A DNA stretch of 64,000 nt from Streptomyces tsukubensis (GTDB lineage Bacteria > Actinomycetota > Actinomycetes > Streptomycetales > Streptomycetaceae): NCBI RefSeq assembly GCF_003932715.1, contig NZ_CP020700.1, positions 5,726,501-5,790,500 on the forward strand. Reading direction: 5' to 3'. The notes under the pieces are model-generated. The model was not told where the DNA came from and made no database searches. It saw only the letters and a list, made by a program, of their open reading frames with translations. Shown here piece by piece: positions 41,844 through 49,736 of the stretch; positions within the stretch are counted from its first letter, which is position 1; the number at the start of each line of letters is the position of its first letter. A program made the position numbers and the translations under genes.

Positions 41844-42374
41844 TCAGCGGCCGGGTGAACGGGGCGGCGGGCCCTGGGGGCGCGGGGTGAAGGGGAGGAC
41901 GTTCGGTCCGGCCGGATGCCGGGGCCGGGTGGTGTCCCGGGCCGGGGAGACGGCGGTCGCCACCACACTCCGTACAGAAGTCCGGGCGGGGTCGGCGTAG
42001 CGGTCGGCGACCCGCTGGACGAGCCGCCGCTGGTAGTCCAGGGGCAGGGACTCGATGCGCTCGACGGCCCGGGACAGCTCCGGGGTGAACAGGGCCAGAT
42101 CGCCGTGGCCGGCCTCCCGGGTCACGGCCCGGACGGTTTCGGCCTCGATCATCGGGGCCCAGGCGTAGTCGAGTTCGGCCATGTCGCAGACGTGCTGGGC
42201 GCCGCCGTGGAGCGCGTCGGAGAAGGGCAGGCCGTCCTCCATGACCGTGGGCAGGGAGTCCAGGAGGGTCTGGGTCGCGCGGCGCAGGCGTTCGGTCAGC
42301 TCGGGGTCGGTCGCCCAGGCCACCGGCTGGAACGGGATCGGCGGACCACCGGACGGCGGGGACGGGGTGTCCAT
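41844..42374 (-). CDS. Hypothetical protein of the transfer operon
   Basis: 176 residues from ATG 42374. Helical core (ELTERLRRATQTLLDSLP, DYAWAPMIEAETVRAVTREAG, YQRRLVQRVADRYADPART) followed by a ~45-residue Pro/Arg-rich tail ending PPPRSPGR. The tail resembles that of neighbouring unrelated proteins though the RAEAAR motif itself is not obvious. Function unknown. Confidence 0.65.
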   Translation of the reverse strand: MDTPSPPSGGPPIPFQPVAWATDPELTERLRRATQTLLDSLPTVMEDGLPFSDALHGGAQHVCDMAELDYAWAPMIEAETVRAVTREAGHGDLALFTPELSRAVERIESLPLDYQRRLVQRVADRYADPARTSVRSVVATAVSPARDTTRPRHPAGPNVLPFTPRPQGPPPRSPGR

Positions 42375-42389
42375 GGCGGATCGGCCTGG

Positions 42390-43244
42390 TCAGCGGTGCC
42401 GGGCCGTTGCGGCGGCCGGGAGCGCGGTCGTTGTCCGGTACACGAGGGCCGGTGAGGGGATCACCGTCTTGGCCACGGTCGAGCGGGAGCGGGCGACCGC
42501 CGCGCGCTGGATGTCCAGCGGGCTGGGGACCGGCGGCTTGACCGGCGTGATGCGGGCCGCCGCCCGGTTGCGCTCGGGGAGATGGTCCTTGTAGCGGGCG
42601 ACGGGGGTGGGGTCGGAGAGCCGGGTCATGGTGGCCGTGATCAGGTGGGTCGGGGTGTTCGTGGTGAAGGTGCCGAGCCACTCGGAGGAGTAGCCGGAGG
42701 CGCCGCCGCCGACGGTCCATTTCGACCGTTGGTCGCTGATCTCCTCGTGGTGGTCCAGCCGCCCGTTGATGCGGGTGACCAGGGCGAGCCGGTCGGGCGG
42801 CTGGCTGACGCTGAGGTAGGGCCCGTGGTCGACGCGCCAGCCCGCCTCGGCCAGAGGACGCAGGGGCTCCGCCTGGGCGGAGTCGAGGCGTCCGTGGATG
42901 GCGGCGTTGCTGCCGTGGGCGTGGTCTTCGGCGAGGGCGGTGGTGAACGCGGCGACCACCTCAACCGGGGTGTAGTGGTCGAAGGTGGCCAGCCACCGGG
43001 GCGGGGCGAACGGCTGCTCGTGGCCGGTGATCCGCCACAGGCAGTCGTCCTCGCCCTCAGGCAGCCACCCGACGCGTATCCGCTGGTCGGGCGAGGAGAG
43101 ATAGATGTTGGCGAGGTCGTCGTCTAGGCGGTTGAACCCGGCATCGAGCAGGGGAACAAGAGCCGGGTCACCGGTGTAGGTAGACCCGGCGAGGTAGACC
43201 GGGGAGACGAAGACGTCTCCGTCGATCTCTTCAGCAGCGGGCAT
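42390..43244 (-). CDS. DUF317 (SPDY) protein with two domains and C-terminal tail
   Basis: 284 residues from ATG 43244. Two SPDY modules: RIRVGWLPEGEDDCLWRITGH with WLATFDHYTPVEVVAAFTTAL, and VDHGPYLSVSQPPDRLALV with SSEWLGTFTTNTPTHLITA. The last ~45 residues leave the domain: QRAAVARSRSTVAKTV, then Ala/Pro-rich and terminal TARHR. Such an end is shared by unrelated neighbours. Role in conjugation unknown. Confidence 0.8.
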   Translation of the reverse strand: MPAAEEIDGDVFVSPVYLAGSTYTGDPALVPLLDAGFNRLDDDLANIYLSSPDQRIRVGWLPEGEDDCLWRITGHEQPFAPPRWLATFDHYTPVEVVAAFTTALAEDHAHGSNAAIHGRLDSAQAEPLRPLAEAGWRVDHGPYLSVSQPPDRLALVTRINGRLDHHEEISDQRSKWTVGGGASGYSSEWLGTFTTNTPTHLITATMTRLSDPTPVARYKDHLPERNRAAARITPVKPPVPSPLDIQRAAVARSRSTVAKTVIPSPALVYRTTTALPAAATARHR

Positions 43245-43276
43245 GGCGGGGGCTCCGTTCCTCGGGGGCGGGTTGG

Positions 43277-44071
43277 TCAGCGGGTGCGGGGCGGGCGGGA
43301 GATCGCGGTGACGGCGGCCGGCACCAAGGGCTGGGCCGCGGGCGGGTGCGAGAACAGCCCCGGGACCGCCGCCGTGGAGGGGGCGCGCTGGACGGCGACG
43401 GCCGCCCACTCGCTGCTCGCGGCCTGCGGCCGGACGAGGACCGGCCGGGCCGGAGCCGTCCCCGGGTCTGCGGAGGCGGGGGGCCAGGAGGCGAGGGCCG
43501 TGTACGTGTCGCCGAGCTGTTCGGCCGCCGGGCTCACCCCGTACCGGGCACCCCGTCCTGGGGAGTCCCGGAGGATCAGTCCATCCCGCTCCAGGCACGC
43601 GAGACGTTGGTACGCCGAACTGGGCTGCAGCCCGGTCGACTCGACCACCTCCGGGTACGTGAGCGGGCCGTGCTGGTCCAGTGCGGCGAGGGTGGCGGTG
43701 GTCCCGGCGGGGCGGAGCCGGGCGAGGACGTCCTCGGCGCGTTCCGCGTCGGCGGTGACCGTGGTGAAGTTCTGGCGGTGCCAGTCGGCGAGAGCGCGGT
43801 GCACCGGCTCGGTTGCCAGCCCGGCGGCCGTGATCCCGTATGTTCCGTGGCCGAGCCGCTGCACGAGCCCCTGGTTGTGCATGCGGTTGAGGATCTGGAT
43901 CGTCGTCGGGTAGCTGTTCCACGGCATGGCCGCCCCGATCTCCGCCGCCCGCATCGACTCCTGCCGGCGCAGGGTCTGCAGGGTCCAGGTGGTCCAGCGG
44001 GGAGTGAGCACGGTCAGGGTGTGGTTGATGGATTCGGTCCGCCCGGCGAGGGCGGTACGCAGGGTGGGCAC
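43277..44071 (-). CDS. Winged-helix regulator with two DNA-binding domains and C-terminal tail
   Basis: 264 residues from GTG 44071 (GGAGG 6 bases upstream). Two HxlR/MarR-like winged helices: residues ~15-85 (LTPRWTTWTLQTLRRQESMRAAEIG, MHNQGLVQRLGHGTYGIT) and ~120-180 (ATLAALDQHGPLTYPEVVESTG, RLACLERDGLIL). A ~70-residue Ala/Pro-rich tail ends AISRPPRTR. If the tail is a transfer tag, this regulator could be delivered to the recipient. Confidence 0.78.
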   Translation of the reverse strand: MPTLRTALAGRTESINHTLTVLTPRWTTWTLQTLRRQESMRAAEIGAAMPWNSYPTTIQILNRMHNQGLVQRLGHGTYGITAAGLATEPVHRALADWHRQNFTTVTADAERAEDVLARLRPAGTTATLAALDQHGPLTYPEVVESTGLQPSSAYQRLACLERDGLILRDSPGRGARYGVSPAAEQLGDTYTALASWPPASADPGTAPARPVLVRPQAASSEWAAVAVQRAPSTAAVPGLFSHPPAAQPLVPAAVTAISRPPRTR

Positions 44072-44086
44072 AGGGGACCTCCGTGC

Positions 44087-44584
44087 TCAGCGGGTGCGAC
44101 GGGCGGTGGTGGTGGGGAGGCCGGTGATCGGCGGGACCGGTGGCACGGCCGACGGAGGGCCGCCGGGTGTGCGGGAGATGGCGGCCTCGGCTCGGGACAC
44201 CTGCCCGAGCCCCTGCACCTGTGCGGGGGCGTGCCCGGTGTCGTTGGCGAGGGAGCGGCGGTAGGCGCCGGCCATGGTCCGCAGGTGGTCGGCGCTCTGG
44301 TCCCGCCGGGCGGACAGCAGCGCGATCTCGGTGCTCGCGGAGCCGAGGGTTGTGGCGCTCTGTCCGCCGCGGACGGATTCCAGCTCCCGGGTGATGTGGG
44401 CGGTGCGTTCCTGGACGCGCTGGTCGAGGTCGTCGACCTTGAACGCGGCGTCGGCGATGAGGGCGGTGAGCTGGCCGTAGGGGCTGAGGAAGGGATGGCG
44501 GCCGAGGAGATCGGCGGCCGATTCGGCACCGAGTATCTCGCGGACGAGACGGGTACCGAGGCCGGGCGGCGGGGTGCCGTGCAC
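44087..44584 (-). CDS. Helical hypothetical protein with RAEAA-type tail
   Basis: 165 residues from GTG 44584 (GGAG upstream). Residues ~40-125 are a long coiled-coil-like helix set (KVDDLDQRVQERTAHITREL, EIALLSARRDQSADHLRTM). The tail starts RAEAAISRTPGG and ends TTTARRTR. Size and layout resemble the 47701 and 52097 proteins. Confidence 0.65.
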   Translation of the reverse strand: MHGTPPPGLGTRLVREILGAESAADLLGRHPFLSPYGQLTALIADAAFKVDDLDQRVQERTAHITRELESVRGGQSATTLGSASTEIALLSARRDQSADHLRTMAGAYRRSLANDTGHAPAQVQGLGQVSRAEAAISRTPGGPPSAVPPVPPITGLPTTTARRTR

Positions 44585-44611
44585 AACAACTCCAGAAGAG
44601 AGGGAGGGTGT

Positions 44612-45073
44612 TCAGGAACGGGACCGGCGGCGGCCGGCCGGTGCGGTGGCCGCGGTCGGCGCGGCGGCCTGCGGTGGCTGAGCGCTGGCGGTGCGCATGT
44701 GCGGGGAGCGGGAGCGCGCGGCTTCGGCCCGCTGGTCCGGCGCCCCGGCGGCTTCCCGGCGGAGGCGGTCGGCGGCGGTGCGGTAGACCGTGTTGTCGTA
44801 CCGCTCGCCGACCGCGACCAGGAAGATCTCCCGCCGGTGCTGCGAAGAGGGAGGAGAGTCGCGGAACTGGATCACCATCCGCCACCGGGTCTGCGGGTCG
44901 ACGTAGACCTTGTGGCAGCCGGCCAGCTCCCGGTGCATCCGCGCCCCGCGCTCGTTCCCGTGGACCAGGTGCTGGAGTTCCAGCAGGGCCAGATCCCGGA
45001 TGTTCCCGGGGACGAACCGCAAGTCCTCCAGGGCTTCCGGGTGGGCGGAGAACCCGAAGCGTGCCTGCTTCAC
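44612..45073 (-). CDS. RelE/ParE-like protein with RAEAAR-type tail
   Basis: 153 residues. The first ~95 residues look like a RelE-superfamily fold (FVPGNIRDLALLELQHLVHG, GCHKVYVDPQTRWRMVIQF, REIFLVAVGERYDNTVY). No antitoxin gene is adjacent. The remaining ~50 residues are the shared tail: RAEAARSRSP, Ala/Pro stretch, terminal GRRRSRS. Start GTG overlaps the stop of the next gene's upstream neighbour (45070). An RNase-like protein with a possible transfer tag is notable. Confidence 0.65.
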   Translation of the reverse strand: MKQARFGFSAHPEALEDLRFVPGNIRDLALLELQHLVHGNERGARMHRELAGCHKVYVDPQTRWRMVIQFRDSPPSSQHRREIFLVAVGERYDNTVYRTAADRLRREAAGAPDQRAEAARSRSPHMRTASAQPPQAAAPTAATAPAGRRRSRS

Positions 45074-45831
45074 GACCGCCCCCGACCCGTGCGGACGGCC
45101 TCTGTGGCGGTCGGGCGGGCCGGGGGCACCGGGTTCGGCGCGTCGGCGGGCCGGTCCGGGGCACGTGGTGAGCGGGCGCCGGCGGCCTCGGCCCGCGAGA
45201 GGGCCGGGGCGGGCGGCAGTGGGGTGTCCCGGTCGGAGAGCCAGTCATCGGCCGCGTCGGCGGTGGCGAAGGCGCCCTCGCGGACGGTGTAGGTGTTCTC
45301 CTGGAAGCTGACCTCTTCGAGGAACACCCGGAATGGCAGCTCCGCTGAGGCAGGGTCGGTGTCGTGCAGGAGCGCCCAGGTCTCCTCGTCGTTGGTGTAG
45401 TGGTCCAGGACCTTCATCCTGTCCTCGGGGCCGGTGCGCAGACGGTTCTCCAGCAGGGTGGTGAGGGGGTCGGCGGGCTGCAGGCCGTGGGTGTTCGTCA
45501 GCCCGATGCCCTCGGGCGGGCAGCCCTGTTCGATCAGCCACCGCTGTCCCAGCGGGACCAGCGGGTGGGTCTCCTGGCTGAACCGGAAGGTCCCCAGTTC
45601 GGCGTCGCGGGTGAGGTGGAGGGCGACGTACGCGGGGCTGCCGGGGATGCCCCAGGTAGCCGACTGGTCGAAGAACAGCAGGTAGCTGTCCCGGTCGTCC
45701 GGACTGTGGTGGGCGGCCAGCGGCACGAACGAGTCATCGGAGATCGTCGCGTGGAAGAAGTCCCTCTCGACCTCGGCCGTGGCGGCGGTGAAGCCGTCGA
45801 GCCGGTAGTCCGGCTCGGTGCTGGTGGACAT
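45070..45831 (-). CDS. Hypothetical protein with RAEAA-type tail
   Basis: 253 residues from ATG 45831. The body (VERDFFHATISDDSFVPLAA, DSYLLFFDQSATWGIPGSP, LGQRWLIEQGCPPEGIGL) has no recognised family; it is mixed alpha/beta and acidic. The last ~50 residues are the tail: SRAEAAGARSPRAP, Pro-rich, terminal RTGRGRS. Overlaps the RelE-like gene by four bases, so the two are coupled. Confidence 0.65.
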   Translation of the reverse strand: MSTSTEPDYRLDGFTAATAEVERDFFHATISDDSFVPLAAHHSPDDRDSYLLFFDQSATWGIPGSPAYVALHLTRDAELGTFRFSQETHPLVPLGQRWLIEQGCPPEGIGLTNTHGLQPADPLTTLLENRLRTGPEDRMKVLDHYTNDEETWALLHDTDPASAELPFRVFLEEVSFQENTYTVREGAFATADAADDWLSDRDTPLPPAPALSRAEAAGARSPRAPDRPADAPNPVPPARPTATEAVRTGRGRS

Positions 45832-45833
45832 GA

Positions 45834-46412
45834 TCAGCCCACCTCCGCATCGGGCGCGGCCAGCAGCCGGTGGCTGCGCCGGGCCGGGCTGGTGGTGCAC
45901 GCGCCGAACGGGCCGTCGGGGGCGCGGAGCTGGAGCCAGGTCGGGTCGAGGTAGTCGCGGTGCCAGGTCGCCGGCCCCGCCAGCCCGGCCTCGGTGTCGG
46001 TGAACTGCTGCCACGCCAGCCACAGGCCGTGAAGGCGGGCGATGGCCTCGGGGTGCTCGCGCCACTCGAAGCACCACGGGCGGCCGGTGGTGATCTCCCG
46101 TCCGTACACGGGCAGCAGGAGCCGTTCCACCCAGGTTCCGAGGGCCTTGAGTTCTTCCTCGTACGCCGTCCCGGCCAGGGCCAGGATGAAGATCGAGGAC
46201 GGCCCTTCCGGCTCGGTCGGAGTGCCCTCCGCAGAAGGGTCGGCCAGGCTGGTGCTCTCCTCGGCGCCTTCGCCGTCGTGCTCGCTGGAGAGGCGGGCGA
46301 TGGTCTCGCTCTGCCGCTGGGTCTCGGTGACGAGCCGGTTCACGGTGGAGACCAGGTCGTTCAGGTCGTGGTCCGCGATACGGACTGGCTCGTCGGGAAG
46401 TGGTTCGGACAT
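45834..46412 (-). CDS. DUF4913 domain protein
   Basis: 192 residues. The C-terminal ~115 residues match DUF4913: LGTWVERLLLPVYGREI, WCFEWREHPEAIARLHGLWLAWQQ. An N-terminal coiled helix (NDLVSTVNRLVTETQRQSET) and acidic linker precede it. DUF4913 proteins accompany actinobacterial conjugation operons. The start codon sits in a perfect inverted repeat (46411-46459). Confidence 0.82.
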   Translation of the reverse strand: MSEPLPDEPVRIADHDLNDLVSTVNRLVTETQRQSETIARLSSEHDGEGAEESTSLADPSAEGTPTEPEGPSSIFILALAGTAYEEELKALGTWVERLLLPVYGREITTGRPWCFEWREHPEAIARLHGLWLAWQQFTDTEAGLAGPATWHRDYLDPTWLQLRAPDGPFGACTTSPARRSHRLLAAPDAEVG

Positions 46413-46459
46413 CGGCAGCCCTCACTTTTCGCAGATCGGAAGGGTGTTGGGCTGCCGAT
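46411..46459 (-). promoter_or_regulatory. Perfect inverted repeat covering the DUF4913 start codon
   Basis: ATCGGCAGCCC (46411-46421) and GGGCTGCCGAT (46449-46459) form an 11-bp stem in the leader RNA that includes the start codon and the adjacent ribosome binding region. It could hold translation off, or act as a protein-binding site. Confidence 0.5.
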
Positions 46460-46516
46460 GGTCCAGAGGAATCCCGGTTTGGCCCGGCCGGGAACCCCGG
46501 TGTAGAAGCCGGGGGT

Positions 46517-47711
46517 TCACCCCGCCCGGTGCGGGCAGTGGCCCAGGGGCGGGGCGAGCAGCTCGACCGCGCGGGCGGCCTGTTGGGGGACGACACCGTT
46601 GCCGAGCGCGGTGAGCTGCGCGGGACGCCCCAGGCCCGGAGTGGCGGTGACCCAGCCCAGTGGGAGGCCCTGCATCCACTCCACGAACGCCGGACTCAAG
46701 CGGCCCGCGCCATCGGTCGGCTCCGGTGCCGGACGGGTGGCGTTCTCCCATCGGGCGACGGCGGCGGCGTATGGACCCCAGGCTCCGGCGAAGCCGTCTC
46801 CGTCACCGGCTCGCTGAACAAAGGCAGGACCACCGCCGACAGCGGCGGCCGGAAGCTCCGGCCCGCACGTCGCCCCGGAGTACCCGTGTCCGTGGTCCTG
46901 GGTGTTGGCAGTAGCCGGGCCGCCGCCGAGGGCAGCGTCAGGTCCCCGTTGCCGTGCCGCTGGTTCGGCGACCCCTTGACCCCGTCCGACGCCTTCGGAG
47001 TCGGCAGCAGCCACTCCACCTCGTCCGCGAGGTTCGGCCCATGCCCGCCGGCCTTCCGCTTCTGCGGATGCTGGCTGCCGCCGTTCTTCCCGATATTGCT
47101 CGTCGGGGTCTTCAACAGCGCGGGGCCAGGCGGTGAGGAAGACCCGCTCGCGGCGGTGGGGTGCGCCGACGTCGGAGGCGCGAAGCACGCGCCAGCGCGC
47201 ATCGAACCCGAGGTCGGCCAGGGATCCGAGTACGGCACCGAGTGCCCGCACAACAGGCTGACCTGCATGGTCTCCCAGACACCACGGGCAGGGTTCCAGC
47301 TCGCCAGAGGCGGGGGCGGCGGGGGAGGTGAGGAGCCCCCGGACATTCTCGATCACCACCAGACAGGGTCGGAGGACGTTGATGGCGCGGGCGACGTGGT
47401 GCCACAGACCGGACCGGGTGCCCGCGGACAGCCCGGCCCGGCGACCGGCGACCGAGACGTCTTTGACAGGGGAAACCGGCCGTCAGGACGCACACCCCCG
47501 CAACCGTCGCCCAGTCCACCGTCGAGATGTCGCCGAGGTTCGGCACCCCGGGCCAGTGCCGGGCCAGGATCTTCGACGCCCCCGGGTCGGTGTCGGCGTG
47601 CCAGGCGAGCCGGCCGCCGAGGACCGTCTGGACGCCCAGGTCCAGGCCGCCGTACCCGGAGCACAGGCTCCCGATCAGCCGCTCGCCCGGCGGCACCGGT
47701 TCAGCGGGCAT
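46517..47711 (-). pseudogene. DNA cytosine-5 methyltransferase with a +1 frameshift at the catalytic motif
   Basis: Start ATG 47711. First frame: LIGSLCSGYGGLDLG (SAM motif I) to AGFPCQ, the catalytic PCQ motif IV. Right after it the frame is lost; removing one A from an AAA run (47462-47464 on the plus strand) restores DVSVAGRRAGLS, then VVIENVRGLL (motif VI ENV), APHRRERVF (motif VIII) and LTALGNGVVPQQAARAVELL (motifs IX-X). All motifs are otherwise intact, so either a recent mutation or an assembly error. It could protect ICE DNA from restriction. Confidence 0.82.
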
Positions 47712-48291
47712 GGCGCGGCGCCGACGAAGGCGGGAGGAAGGCCCAGGTTCCCGGGATGCCACGGTGTGCGGGGCGGGCCGGGGGCACCGGCTGGGGCGAG
47801 CGGCTGAGCGCGGCGCTGACCTGGGGCAAGGGGCGGCCGATCGTGTCCGCCGCGGTCCGCAGCTCCAGGGCGACGGAGTCCAGGTTCTCCCGGGCCGCCT
47901 CCAGGTGGTGGCGGAGCAGGTGGAAGGTCGCGTTGGTGTTCGCGGCCGGGAGGGTTTCGGCGCGGTGGTGGAGCTGGCCGAGCTGGCTGCACGCGCGGGT
48001 GAAGTTCGCCACCGCCTGCCCCGCGTGCTTGGCGGCGGCGGTGCAGCCCTGGACGACCGTTCCCCGTTCGGGCCCGGGGCTGCCGAGAGCGGTCTGGTGC
48101 ATGACGTGGTCGGCCAGATCGTTGACCAGGCCGTTCAGCGCGGTGAGTTCCTGGGAGGCGGTGACCAGGTCCGGGAGGCCGGCGAGGGAACCCGGGATAG
48201 TGATCTCCTCGCCGAGTTCCTCGGCCTCGTCGGCCAGCACATACAGCTCGTCCCTCTCCATGACGGCCCGGCCGGTGTGATCGTGGATCAT
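47701..48291 (-). CDS. Helical hypothetical protein with SRSP-type tail
   Basis: 196 residues from ATG 48291 (GGAG upstream). The body is a long helical bundle (LTALNGLVNDLADHVMHQTAL, AKHAGQAVANFTRACSQLGQL, LLRHHLEAARENLDSVALEL). The tail begins AALSRSPQPVPPARP and ends SSAPRHAR. It overlaps the methyltransferase start by 11 bases. Similar in type to 52097 and 44087. Confidence 0.65.
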   Translation of the reverse strand: MIHDHTGRAVMERDELYVLADEAEELGEEITIPGSLAGLPDLVTASQELTALNGLVNDLADHVMHQTALGSPGPERGTVVQGCTAAAKHAGQAVANFTRACSQLGQLHHRAETLPAANTNATFHLLRHHLEAARENLDSVALELRTAADTIGRPLPQVSAALSRSPQPVPPARPAHRGIPGTWAFLPPSSAPRHAR

Positions 48292-49454
48292 GCGGGGCTC
48301 CGTCGGGACGTACGGGCAGAAGCAGCGGGGACGGGAGCGGCGGCCGGAGTCGGCGCCGAGGTACGGCGGGGGCGGCTGCGGGCGCGGGCCGCCTCCGCGC
48401 GACCGGGCGACGACCGCGCCGCAGTCGGTGGCTGGGGCTTGTCGGGTGCGGGGCCGGTGCGGGCGGTGTGCCACCGTTGGCGGATCTCGTCGAGCGGGCC
48501 GAGGGCGTGCAGGGCGTGCCCGATCAGCCGCCCGGCGGGAAGGGCCGCGTCCTCGGCCAGGGCCCGGATCTGCCGGGCGCTCTCGGTCGCCGTACGGACC
48601 AGGGCCGTGGCGATGACCTGTTCGCCGAAGTGCTCCGCCGACCCGGCCAGTGCCAGGGGGTCGCAGACCGTGAGGACCCGCTCGGCGTCGAGGGCACCGC
48701 TGGTGAGGGCGCCGCGCCGCTGGACCTCCCACAGCACGGTGAGCTGGTCGACGGGTTCGCCCCGGTGGTGCAGGGCCCCGAGCGCCCGGTAGAGCTGCTG
48801 ATGCCCCGGGTCGCCGAAGTCCGAGGGCCGGAGCCAGCCGACGACCGCGTCGAGCTGGTCCGGGCGGGCGGTGAGGCAGGCCAGCAGGAACTCCTCGTCC
48901 GCGAGGAGATCCCCGTCCACCACGGTGGTCGCCCGGGGCACCGGAGCGACCGGGGGTGGGACGGGGCGCGGGTCGGTGCCCCAGCGGCGTGCGAGATCGG
49001 CCAGCACTCCGGCGAGGGCGTCGGCGCGGAGGAGGGTTTCCTCGATGGAGCCGCGGACTGTGTCGGCGCGGGCGGCCTGGTGGAGCCGGACGGCGTGCTC
49101 GGCGACCGTGCGGTGGATGGCGCCCTCCAGCACCATCCGCCCGTACACCGACGCGTGTTCCGGGCGGGGGCAGGCGGCGACGAGCTGGTGCGCGTACGAG
49201 GCAGTCACACCCCGGGTGCGGGTGCCGGCCTCGGTGACCGCGTCCGCCACCCACGACACCGGAACCGACCCGGTCGCCGCCGTGCTTCCCGGGTGGCCGC
49301 GCTCCCGCAGGGCGAGAGCGGCGCCGTAGAGGGCCTGGTGGGCGGGCCGGTAGAAGTGCTCGGGCCGCAGCCACGGGGAGAGCCGTTCGAGCTGGGAGGG
49401 GTCGAGGAAGACGGCGCCGAGCACGGCTTGCTCGGCCCGCACCAGCGGGTTCAC
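48288..49454 (-). CDS. Tandem DnaB N-terminal-domain protein without helicase domain
   Basis: 388 residues. Two DnaB_N-like helical domains: residues ~1-115 (AEQAVLGAVFLDPSQLERLSPWL, PEHFYRPAHQALYGAALAL) and ~180-300 (EEFLLACLTARPDQLDAVV, FGDPGHQQLYRALGALHHRG, VLWEVQRRGALT). No Walker A or RecA-type domain is present. The tail reads RAEAARARSRPRR and ends TSRRSPA. It could occupy the DnaB N-terminal interface or bind a loader such as the 32965 protein. Confidence 0.75.
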   Translation of the reverse strand: MNPLVRAEQAVLGAVFLDPSQLERLSPWLRPEHFYRPAHQALYGAALALRERGHPGSTAATGSVPVSWVADAVTEAGTRTRGVTASYAHQLVAACPRPEHASVYGRMVLEGAIHRTVAEHAVRLHQAARADTVRGSIEETLLRADALAGVLADLARRWGTDPRPVPPPVAPVPRATTVVDGDLLADEEFLLACLTARPDQLDAVVGWLRPSDFGDPGHQQLYRALGALHHRGEPVDQLTVLWEVQRRGALTSGALDAERVLTVCDPLALAGSAEHFGEQVIATALVRTATESARQIRALAEDAALPAGRLIGHALHALGPLDEIRQRWHTARTGPAPDKPQPPTAARSSPGRAEAARARSRPRRTSAPTPAAAPVPAASARTSRRSPA

Positions 49455-49657
49455 TTCGGGCCTCGGCGGGAGCAGAGGGTGGTGATGGCCTGCTGGGCGT
49501 CGGCTAGGTCGGCGGCGAACCGGTTCAGGTCAGCGGCGAACACGGGGTCATCGACTCGTAGGGACAGGACGGGGGTGGTGAGCCACCACTCGCCGCTACG
49601 ACGGACGACCGGGGCGTCACCCAGCAGGCCGGAACGGTCGGAAGAAGGGGAGGGCAC
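49451..49657 (-). CDS. Small hypothetical protein
   Basis: 68 residues from GTG 49657 (GGAG 5 bases upstream). Contains SGEWWLTTPVLSLRVDDPVFAADLNRFAADLADAQQAI: a short beta part and a final helix. Overlaps the DnaB_N-type gene by four bases. No family known. Confidence 0.6.
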   Translation of the reverse strand: MPSPSSDRSGLLGDAPVVRRSGEWWLTTPVLSLRVDDPVFAADLNRFAADLADAQQAITTLCSRRGPK

Positions 49658-49736
49658 GAGGACTCCAGAGGGCGGAGAGAACGGGAAGGGCGGGTGCGGG
49701 GAGTCCGTCTGCACCGGCCGGAGAAGGAGAAGAGGG

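Noticed and set aside
40582-42720. One 712-residue minus-strand frame
   Set aside because: Composite of several genes read in one frame; only 40582-40959 and the part from 41811 down to ~41314 have coding character, each with its own start signal.
49525-49736. C-terminal extension of the coupling protein to the stop at 49525
   Set aside because: Sequence is Arg/Pro/Ser-rich, crosses the next gene in another frame, and disappears if one A of the AAA at 49774-49776 is removed.
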